A DNA stretch of 64,000 nucleotides. It comes from CAJXNP01 sp050305935. Lineage in GTDB: Bacteria; Bacteroidota; Bacteroidia; Cytophagales; Cyclobacteriaceae. The stretch lies in assembly GCA_050305935.1 (NCBI GenBank), contig JBNLGG010000009.1, positions 1 through 64,000 on the forward strand. Reading direction: 5' to 3'. The translations under genes and the position numbers were made by a program. Below the pieces are notes generated by a model, which was not told the origin of the DNA, did not search any database, and saw only the letters and a program-made list of their open reading frames with translations. Below are positions 17,139 to 23,868 of the stretch, one piece after another. Position 1 is the first letter of the stretch. Each line of letters opens with the position of its first letter.

Positions 17139-18344
17139 ATGTATAAATGTTTTTTAAACACTATATTGTTTTTTTCTGTCTTCAACTCGATGTATGGTCA
17201 GACAAAGTCCATACAGGGGAGGATTTATGATTCGGAAGACAATCAACCTATCCCATTTGTCAGCATTGGTATAATAGGCGATCACAGAGGGACAGTCAGC
17301 AATGCCAATGGAGAATTCTCGCTAATTATATCTGAGGCGGATTTTCCTGTCAAACTGATTTTTTCTCACCTTAGTTATTACAGAGATACCGTTGCGGTAT
17401 TTGATGATGCGCTGGTCGAAATTAATCTTGATAAAGCCTCAGTCATGCTGGAAGAGATAGTCCACCAAGGAAGTGGTTTTATCACTTCACTATTGGAAAA
17501 TGCCTATGAAAAACTTCACAGGGAATTTAATGAAGCTACCTATTCCGAAGCTTTTTATAGACAAATCACGCAAATAGACGAGAAGCCTACAGAGATCCAG
17601 GAAATAATTTATCATGCCAAGTCAAATAATTCGAGAGTACTCGGAACTAAGCTGAAAACGGGTAGATATGCTGCCAACAAAGATGCTATCATTAATTTCA
17701 CCAACTTTTCGGTCTACTTTAAAATGTTTGGATTGGCTGATGAAAATGACTCCAAAAATATAACAGTCATTCATCCCAGGGCCAGAGAGAAATACACTTT
17801 CCAACTGTTGAGGTTTATACAAAGCAACGACGGCGAAATAGCGGAAGTATCTTTCAAATGCCATCTTGATAATTGTCCCGACCCTGTAAATGGATTAGTT
17901 CATATTAATACAGAGACATATGCGATCAAACAGTTTATGATCAATATTTTGGGGAGTATGAACTTTGAAATAAAATCGCCTTTTGTAAGCTATGAACCCA
18001 ATAATTACAATTTTAAATGGCTGGTTAATTTTTCGGAATCTACGGACAAGGTGATTATAGATTACATAAAGGTAGATTTTAGTTTTGACCTGGAGAAAAA
18101 GAAAGAAAGTCACCCGGTTACCATGTCTTCCCTGACATATTTTTACAACAACACCATCATACCAACTGCTATCGAATATGAAAGTACAAATCCAAAAGTA
18201 AATGACAGAGATGCTATTAAAAACCTGGACTACGACCCGGATTTCTGGAAAAATAATCCCGTAGTACTGCGCACACCTCTTGAAGAAGAGATTATCCGGG
18301 CATTTGAAGAAAAGGGTTCATTTGGAAATATGCTATCAAAATAG
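17139..18344 (+). CDS. Secreted protein with CarboxypepD_reg-like domain
   Basis: 401 residues with a signal peptide (about 1-20, ending in YGQ). The mature N-terminus is a carboxypeptidase-regulatory-like beta domain of the type that precedes TonB receptors (IQGRIYDSEDNQPIPFVSIGIIGDHRGTVSNANGEFSL). No TonB plug or barrel follows; the rest (about 115-401) is a soluble alpha/beta region found in many Bacteroidota secreted proteins without known activity. It lies 7 bp before the MauE-thioredoxin gene, so the two are probably co-transcribed. In the island it may act on or carry the exported peptide, but nothing shows that directly. Confidence 0.7.
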   Translation: MYKCFLNTILFFSVFNSMYGQTKSIQGRIYDSEDNQPIPFVSIGIIGDHRGTVSNANGEFSLIISEADFPVKLIFSHLSYYRDTVAVFDDALVEINLDKASVMLEEIVHQGSGFITSLLENAYEKLHREFNEATYSEAFYRQITQIDEKPTEIQEIIYHAKSNNSRVLGTKLKTGRYAANKDAIINFTNFSVYFKMFGLADENDSKNITVIHPRAREKYTFQLLRFIQSNDGEIAEVSFKCHLDNCPDPVNGLVHINTETYAIKQFMINILGSMNFEIKSPFVSYEPNNYNFKWLVNFSESTDKVIIDYIKVDFSFDLEKKKESHPVTMSSLTYFYNNTIIPTAIEYESTNPKVNDRDAIKNLDYDPDFWKNNPVVLRTPLEEEIIRAFEEKGSFGNMLSK

Positions 18345-18350
18345 AGAGCC

Positions 18351-19208
18351 ATGCACAAGAGAAACATTATTTATTTTATATCGGTTCTATTGGGTGTAAT
18401 TTATCTAATTTCCGGGTTGTCCAAAGCAAATGATGTTTTGAGTTTCGCAAATCTAATTGCCAGGTATCATGAAAATCTTCGATATATTGCCCCTGTTGTT
18501 ATAGGAGCAGAAATAGCATTAGGTATCACTTTAACCCTTAATATTTCTTTTCGCCTTACAGGAAAAATCTCTTTCTTTTTCTTATTAGTCTTATCATTCA
18601 TATTCCTCTATGGATTGCTTTTCCTGGAACTGGAAGACTGTGGTTGTATGGGGTCTTTTATAAAGATTTCACCCCTCTTGACTTTTGCGCGCAATGTCGT
18701 CATGATTATTTTTTCCTATTTTCTTTGGAAGACCAAGGAGACCAGGCATTTTTTTACCCCCGGAGTATCTTTATCAATTGCCGGAACCTTGGGTCTGACA
18801 GCGATAGTTTTTTCAAGTTTTCAGATTAGAAATAACTTTCATATGGGGACGAGGCTTTTGGGCCAGCCTTATAGTCAACTGTCCATTTTAGATTCTGTGA
18901 AATTCACAGCTGACAAGACCTATTTGGTTTTCCTCTATAGCCCCAAGTGTTCCCATTGCCAAACCGCAACACCCGGTGTAAATCGGTTGAGGACAGAAGG
19001 TCGGGTTGATACGATTCTTGCCTTTACCTCCTACAACTTCAGTTTGGAAGAGATAGGCAACTATGAAAAAGAATTTTCGCCAAACTTCACTACATATAGG
19101 AGATCTCCTGAAGAACTGAGAAAAATCACCAATGAAATTCCCCTGGCGTTTCTGATCGAGAATGATACGATTAGAGACATCTATAATGCAGAATATTTTT
19201 CAGAATAA
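18351..19208 (+). CDS. MauE-type membrane protein fused to a thioredoxin-like domain
   Basis: 285 residues. The first ~155 form a four- to five-helix MauE/DoxX-like module with a Cys pair at a loop (DCGCMG, Cys97 and Cys99). The last ~120 form a periplasmic thioredoxin-like domain with CSHC (Cys200 and Cys203) after YLVFLYSPK. MauE-like proteins pass electrons or disulfides across the membrane, as in methylamine dehydrogenase maturation, so this fusion looks like a self-contained thiol redox relay. The neighbouring 62-aa peptide has a CKISC tail, a plausible client. It lies 7 bp after the upstream gene and 4 bp before the glycosyltransferase gene. Confidence 0.8.
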   Translation: MHKRNIIYFISVLLGVIYLISGLSKANDVLSFANLIARYHENLRYIAPVVIGAEIALGITLTLNISFRLTGKISFFFLLVLSFIFLYGLLFLELEDCGCMGSFIKISPLLTFARNVVMIIFSYFLWKTKETRHFFTPGVSLSIAGTLGLTAIVFSSFQIRNNFHMGTRLLGQPYSQLSILDSVKFTADKTYLVFLYSPKCSHCQTATPGVNRLRTEGRVDTILAFTSYNFSLEEIGNYEKEFSPNFTTYRRSPEELRKITNEIPLAFLIENDTIRDIYNAEYFSE

Positions 19209-19212
19209 AATA

Positions 19213-20319
19213 ATGGACTGTACAATAGCTTTTTGCACCGTCGTCAAAAACAGGGCGCACCACTTAAAAGATACCCTGATAAAAAACATCAGGGATAACC
19301 TTGATTATCCGTTATGCTCATTTATTGTTTTGGATTACAATTCCGAAGATGATCTGGAAGCCTGGCTTAGGCAACATTGCCAGGAATTTATTACGTCGGG
19401 AAGACTGATTTACTATAAAACTTTTCGGCCAAAGTCCTTCCATAGAAGTCATTCCAGAAATGTAGTTTTCAGATTAGCCCAAGCTGAAATCCTCTGTAAT
19501 GTTGACGCCGATAATTTTATAGGAAGAGGGTTTGCCAACTACATCAACCAATCTTACCAAAACAATAAAAATTGCTTTTTGGTAGTCGACTACACCTCCA
19601 AAGAGTTGCATTATTTCAAAGGATCTATGGGGAGGATATGTGTCAGAAAAAATGACTATTTGAGGATCAGAGGCTTTGATGAATTCATGGAAGGATACGG
19701 CTTTGAAGATATGGATTTAATAAAAAGGCTTGAAAAAGCGGGTGTTAAAAAGAAATTTATTGACAATAGCGATTTTTTGCAAACCATCCCTCACGATGAT
19801 GTACAGCGAATTTCTGACGAGGATTTGTATAAGAGTTTTAAGCACGTTTTAATAAAATATGACACTTTTTATCGCTCGGATCTCCTTTTTCTCGGTAATG
19901 AAGGTACTTGCCAGTGGGGAACCATTGTCGACAACTATAATGAGTCTACCCAAACCAGGGAAAACGTTTTTTCACCGATCCCAAAATATGCCTTTGATTT
20001 GTATCAGGCCAATTGGATTAATGGCAACTGGATCATGAATGATAGGGGCTTATGCGAAGTGAATCTTCAAAACAGTGTTTCTTTCAGGCTACAGAGTACA
20101 ACCGGCGAACACCTCGAATTTCGAGAAGAAACCGGAAATAGCTATTACGAGATTACGGATCCCTATGTGGTAAATACACTTTTGAAATTTCATCCCGAGA
20201 TAAGAAACAGAAATCAGATGCTCAGAAACTTGAAGTCAGACGCAAAGTTGAATCCAGGTGGATTTGGGAATGATAGGGTGTTTAAAAACTTTGACTATGA
20301 AAATGAGATTGTTTTATGA
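19213..20319 (+). CDS. GT2-fold glycosyltransferase
   Basis: 368 residues from the ATG at 19213; a longer frame reaching back to 19162 would overlap the preceding gene by 47 bp and is unlikely. It has a nucleotide-sugar-binding GT-A start (CTIAFCTVVKNR), a metal-binding DAD motif (98-100, CNVDADNFIG) and the later GFDEFMEGYGFEDMDLIKRL stretch, matching the acceptor-side ED motif of galactosyltransferase-like GT2/GT27 enzymes. No membrane helix. The final ~130 residues are a C-terminal extension of unknown role. It overlaps the next gene by 4 bp (ATGA). A peptide or lipid acceptor encoded by the island is possible. Confidence 0.85.
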   Translation: MDCTIAFCTVVKNRAHHLKDTLIKNIRDNLDYPLCSFIVLDYNSEDDLEAWLRQHCQEFITSGRLIYYKTFRPKSFHRSHSRNVVFRLAQAEILCNVDADNFIGRGFANYINQSYQNNKNCFLVVDYTSKELHYFKGSMGRICVRKNDYLRIRGFDEFMEGYGFEDMDLIKRLEKAGVKKKFIDNSDFLQTIPHDDVQRISDEDLYKSFKHVLIKYDTFYRSDLLFLGNEGTCQWGTIVDNYNESTQTRENVFSPIPKYAFDLYQANWINGNWIMNDRGLCEVNLQNSVSFRLQSTTGEHLEFREETGNSYYEITDPYVVNTLLKFHPEIRNRNQMLRNLKSDAKLNPGGFGNDRVFKNFDYENEIVL

Positions 20320-21158
20320 AAAAAGACATTGCTACACCAAATGCTTTCGGTTCTTTTTCCTTGTTCTACCATAAAAGTGGCTGGAATCTTTTAGTAGGAG
20401 AAGGATTAAACCCCGTTCTGGTAAAATTTGACATCCAAAATCCTATACTGTACCTGTCATCGAAAAGAGGAGACCACTTAAAAATTTTTATTCCAATAAA
20501 CAATTTTACCAAAGACTTCTTCGATTTTATTGAGGAATATTTCAAATCTTTCTTCCAAAAACATCCTTCTCAGGATAGCCCCTTTGCTAAAGGAAAAAAT
20601 GTCTTTTTTAACATTCCTAATAACTCACTCCATTATGCTTTCCCGGATTTTTATCCACATGAAAGCGTTGTACTCTTGCCTTTTACGCTTACATTATCTT
20701 CGATCACTCGATTCTACCTTTCCAAAGAAGGTTTTTCTCCAAAGCTTAAGTTCTTTCTTTTTGTGCTACAGACCAGCCTGATTGCAAAGCAACTTTTAGA
20801 ATTAAATGTAGATATAACCGGCGTATTCAAGGAGCAGTTTGAATTTTACCAATATCACAATACCGAGTTTAACATAGAAGGGGAAATGCTGGAGGCAAAT
20901 TTCAAGCAATTGAATGGATTTATGGAAAAAAATGTGAGCTCTGTTTTCTCGCTTCCGCAAGATCACCCATACAAAAACTATTCAGATGCTGTTAGTGAGA
21001 TTTTCACAAACTATGGACAAGTATCGACCTTTGAAAAGCTTGACTTCTGCCTAAAGGTTATCTGTTATCATTTGGATATTTCCGATGTCAAAAAGTTAGT
21101 CTTCAGATACATTTTTTATCGCGCAATTCAGAACTTGAAAATAGTTGAAATAAAATAA
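20316..21158 (+). CDS. Unrecognised 280-aa island protein
   Basis: I do not recognise this family. The protein is soluble, without a signal peptide or clear membrane helix, rich in Phe/Tyr/Lys. Residues 1-110 look beta-rich (LLVGEGLNPVLVKFDI, LKIFIPINNF), and the rest is mostly helical. No catalytic motif is visible. It is translationally coupled to the upstream glycosyltransferase (4-bp overlap) and lies 11 bp before a second transferase, so it probably acts with them, for example as an accessory or acceptor-binding protein. The alternative is a private enzyme of the island. Confidence 0.65.
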   Translation: MKKDIATPNAFGSFSLFYHKSGWNLLVGEGLNPVLVKFDIQNPILYLSSKRGDHLKIFIPINNFTKDFFDFIEEYFKSFFQKHPSQDSPFAKGKNVFFNIPNNSLHYAFPDFYPHESVVLLPFTLTLSSITRFYLSKEGFSPKLKFFLFVLQTSLIAKQLLELNVDITGVFKEQFEFYQYHNTEFNIEGEMLEANFKQLNGFMEKNVSSVFSLPQDHPYKNYSDAVSEIFTNYGQVSTFEKLDFCLKVICYHLDISDVKKLVFRYIFYRAIQNLKIVEIK

Positions 21159-21169
21159 ATCTCTGTAAT

Positions 21170-22048
21170 ATGAGAAACCAAAAAAATCGCAGTCAAGGCG
21201 TTTATTTTTTGTCAAACAACAGAATGCTTGATTTGACAATAAGTTTTCTAAATAGTTTCAGAAAATACAATTGCGATCTTCCTTTGTGTCTTATACCATT
21301 TGATGAAGACTACGATCAAATTGAGATGCTGTCAGATGAGTACAATTTTCAAGTTTACTCCGATAAGAGCATATTATACCAATGTGACGAAATCAGTGTT
21401 AATTTTCACGATTATGTTCATGGCGCATACAGAAAATTGGCTATCTGGGAAGGCCCCTTCGATGAATTTATATATGTGGATGTCGATACCGTGGTATTGG
21501 CAAATATAGAGTTTGCCTTTAATTTTCTTGGTAATTACGGATGCCTGACGTCACATTCTGATCTTCCCAACCTCGTACAGTTTGTCTGGAAAAAGAGCAT
21601 CATCGAAAAAAGGATTCTTAGCTTCAGACAGCTATCCTTTTCCGCAAACACAGGTTTTATTACCTCCAGGAGAAACTTTATCACCCTGGGTTCTGTATTT
21701 GAAAAGCTGGAGATTGCAATTTCTCTAAAGGAAGACATGGTTTTAACCTGCCAGGAGCAACCGTTTTTAAATTATCTCATAGTAACAGCGGCTCAACCCT
21801 ATTCCAGTCTGTTGAAGCTGCTGTGGGAAGGGCACGAAGACATAATGTTGGAAATGTGGGCTGGATTGGCAAATGGAAAAGTAAATGATGGTCAAATGGA
21901 GCATCCCGATTTTAAATCGATATTTCTAGTCCATTGGGCGGGGCTGTGGCAGCAAAATTCCCTGAAAGAAATGCCGTATTATGAGCTTTGGCGATATTAT
22001 CGAAAAATGAGTCAATCATTTACCGGCATCGGCATGAAAAGTTTGTGA
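21170..22048 (+). CDS. GT-A-type nucleotide-sugar transferase-like protein
   Basis: 292 residues. The N-terminal core has a GT-A pattern: VYFLSNNRMLDLTISFLNSFRKY near the start, then YRKLAIWEGPFDEFIYVDVDTVVL with a DVD metal motif at 104-106, and later ANTGFI and EQPFLNYL. This pattern fits GT8-like sugar transferases whose donor is a nucleotide sugar. The protein has no membrane helix. It is the last plus-strand gene of the island, followed by a terminator overlapping the second cupin gene. With the GT2 gene, two sugar-transfer steps are suggested for whatever the cluster makes. Confidence 0.75.
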   Translation: MRNQKNRSQGVYFLSNNRMLDLTISFLNSFRKYNCDLPLCLIPFDEDYDQIEMLSDEYNFQVYSDKSILYQCDEISVNFHDYVHGAYRKLAIWEGPFDEFIYVDVDTVVLANIEFAFNFLGNYGCLTSHSDLPNLVQFVWKKSIIEKRILSFRQLSFSANTGFITSRRNFITLGSVFEKLEIAISLKEDMVLTCQEQPFLNYLIVTAAQPYSSLLKLLWEGHEDIMLEMWAGLANGKVNDGQMEHPDFKSIFLVHWAGLWQQNSLKEMPYYELWRYYRKMSQSFTGIGMKSL

Positions 22049-22168
22049 CAGCGGAAATTATCCTTGTGTATTATTCACAGGCTCCAATTTTAAGCAAGCC
22101 TTGTATCCCAGATTTCAGGGCTTATTTTCCGGTGAATTGAAAGTTTTGGGTTACCAAATAAATGAAAG

Positions 22169-22194
22169 CCGGAAAAAATACTTCGGCTTTTTTA
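22169..22194 (+). terminator. Terminator at the end of the island
   Basis: Stem gccgga/ttcggc followed by six T, equivalent to the hairpin after atpC. It would end the plus-strand island transcript and overlaps the stop codon of the convergent cupin gene. Confidence 0.7.
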
Positions 22195-22554
22195 TTTTTC
22201 CCGGTGTACGGTATCCAAAGAAAAAGGAGGCAGGCAAATACTCCAGTAAACAGCGGGGTAGTCATATGGATTAGAATACCTGACCCTTGTGCCTTTTCTG
22301 ATCAGGATGGACTGGCCGGCGCTTACTTCTATCTTTTCCCCATCTACTTCCACTAATTTTGTGCCTTTCACCATCAGGGTGAACTCGTCAAAGTCGGGTT
22401 GCTGATATGGTTCCTTCCACCGGGGCGGTACTTCCATTCGCGCGATACTACAGTTTTCATATTTATTGCTGGCATTCCCAAAATGTTCTTCGATGAGTTT
22501 CATGTCATCAGTGGGCACTATAAACGGATCGTCTTCTTTGATAAAGCCTTTCAT
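22192..22554 (-). CDS. Small cupin-domain protein, copy B
   Basis: 120 residues, paralogue of the cupin at 12298-12660 with the same start and stop positions and only a few amino-acid changes. Most base differences in the diverged 3' third leave the protein unchanged, which implies that both copies are or were under selection. The single-barrel cupin core lacks obvious His metal ligands. It lies 92 bp downstream of the purM stop codon on... the opposite side of the island; its own upstream region (22555-22645) is unlike that of copy A, so the two copies may be expressed differently. Confidence 0.8.
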   Translation of the reverse strand: MKGFIKEDDPFIVPTDDMKLIEEHFGNASNKYENCSIARMEVPPRWKEPYQQPDFDEFTLMVKGTKLVEVDGEKIEVSAGQSILIRKGTRVRYSNPYDYPAVYWSICLPPFSLDTVHREK

Positions 22555-22645
22555 GGGGTATTTTTAATTTTTTCTGAATATGAAAAAAACTGCGTTCCTT
22601 TTCAAGGAGAAATGGAGCGAAAAAATAAAGTAATTTGATAAACTA

Positions 22646-23809
22646 CTAGTATTCAAACTCCCCGTGCTCGCTTCGAATTGTCAGCTTGTTGCCTGCACTC
22701 CCTTCCACCCTACCTATGATTTGAGCAGGAATATTAAAAGATTTGGAAACCTCAATAACGGTCTGTGCATATTTTTCCGGCAGATAAACTTCCAGTCGGT
22801 GCCCCATGTTAAATACCTTGTACATTTCCTTCCAGTCAGTGCCACTCTGCTCGTGGATGATTTGAAACAGTCTCGGTATTTCAAATAGATTGTCTTTTAT
22901 GATATGCTTGTTTTCGACAAAATGAAGAACTTTCGTCTGTGCTCCACCACTGCAATGTACTAGTCCGTTGATGTGGGGCTTTATCTCTCCAAATAACTTC
23001 TTAAGGACCGGAGCATAGGTTCGTGTAGGAGAGAGAACGAGTTTACCGATATCAACAGGAAGTCCCTCCTCTTGATCAGTCACCAGGTAGTTACCCGAAT
23101 AAATCAGGTCACTATCAATATTCTGATCATACGTTTCAGGATACTTTTCCACATAAACATTTGAAAGAACGTCATGCCGGGCAGACGTCAAACCATTGCT
23201 TCCCATTCCGCCATTGTACTCATCTTCATAGCTGGCCTGGCCTGATGATGCTAAACCTACAATTACATCTCCTGCCTGGATATTTGCATTGTCAATGATT
23301 TCTTCCCTTCTGGCGCGGGCAGTAATCGTACTGTCCACGACTATCGTTTTTACGAGGTCACCCAGGTCTGCCGTTTCACCCCCGGTGCTTTTTATCTGTA
23401 TCCCGTTGTCTCTCAGCATTTGTAACACTTCCTCAGCGCCATTAATGATTGCGGAAAGAACTTCTCCCGGGATCAGGTTTTTATTTCGACCAATAGTAGA
23501 GCTGTAAAGGATATTGTCCAGCACCCCAACGCATGCAACGTCGTCAACATTCATAATAATGGCATCCTGTGCAATTCCCTTCCACACCGATAAATCGCCT
23601 GTTTCCTTCCAATAAATATAGGCCAGGGAAGATTTTGTTCCGGCGCCATCGGCATGCATAATATTACAATAATTCGGATCACCGCCCAGGTAGTCTTCCA
23701 CTATTTTGCAGAATGCTTTGGGGAAGAGTCCTTTGTCAACATTTTTTATTGCAAGATGTACATCTTCCTTTGATGCAGAAACTCCTCTTTTGTTGTATCT
23801 CTCGTCCAT
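22646..23809 (-). CDS. purM: Phosphoribosylformylglycinamidine cyclo-ligase (AIR synthase)
   Basis: 387 residues, the longer form usual in Bacteroidota. It closes FGAM to AIR with ATP, the fifth step of purine synthesis. Typical features are YNKRGVSASKEDV at the start, MHADGAGTKSS, DAIIMNVDDVACVGV, STGGETADLGD and the C-terminal NMGHRLEVYLPEK segment. No other purine genes lie next to it. A terminator for the gene upstream lies just before its start (23816-23841), so purM probably has its own promoter overlapping that hairpin. Confidence 0.93.
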   Translation of the reverse strand: MDERYNKRGVSASKEDVHLAIKNVDKGLFPKAFCKIVEDYLGGDPNYCNIMHADGAGTKSSLAYIYWKETGDLSVWKGIAQDAIIMNVDDVACVGVLDNILYSSTIGRNKNLIPGEVLSAIINGAEEVLQMLRDNGIQIKSTGGETADLGDLVKTIVVDSTITARARREEIIDNANIQAGDVIVGLASSGQASYEDEYNGGMGSNGLTSARHDVLSNVYVEKYPETYDQNIDSDLIYSGNYLVTDQEEGLPVDIGKLVLSPTRTYAPVLKKLFGEIKPHINGLVHCSGGAQTKVLHFVENKHIIKDNLFEIPRLFQIIHEQSGTDWKEMYKVFNMGHRLEVYLPEKYAQTVIEVSKSFNIPAQIIGRVEGSAGNKLTIRSEHGEFEY

Positions 23810-23815
23810 TTGAAA

Positions 23816-23841
23816 ATAAAAAAGCCCCGATGTTTCGGGGC
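23816..23841 (-). terminator. Terminator of the OmpA/PorE-like gene
   Basis: On the minus strand: stem GCCCCGAA/TTCGGGGC-type with a short loop followed by TTTTTT. It lies just after the stop codon of the gene at 23869-26019 and just before purM. Confidence 0.88.
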
Positions 23842-23868
23842 CAAATTTAGGTATTATGTTTTTAATAA

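Larger units (their letters stand above)
22146..22554. repeat. Direct repeat copy B bordering the peptide island
   Basis: Second copy of the ~409-bp repeat described at 12252-12660: terminator plus cupin gene in the same orientation. The block next to the start codon is nearly identical between copies, and the block next to the stop codon is diverged. Confidence 0.9.

Noticed and set aside
19162..19212. 17-residue N-terminal extension of the GT2 gene
   Set aside because: Would overlap the preceding gene by 47 bp; the ATG at 19213 is 4 bp after its stop.
12252..22554. Reading the island as a transposon or integron-like element
   Set aside because: No transposase, integrase, terminal inverted repeats or target-site duplication was found; the borders are homologous gene copies.
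23816..23841. Possible riboswitch before purM
   Set aside because: The single hairpin with a T-run belongs to the upstream gene as a simple terminator; no aptamer-like structure was seen.
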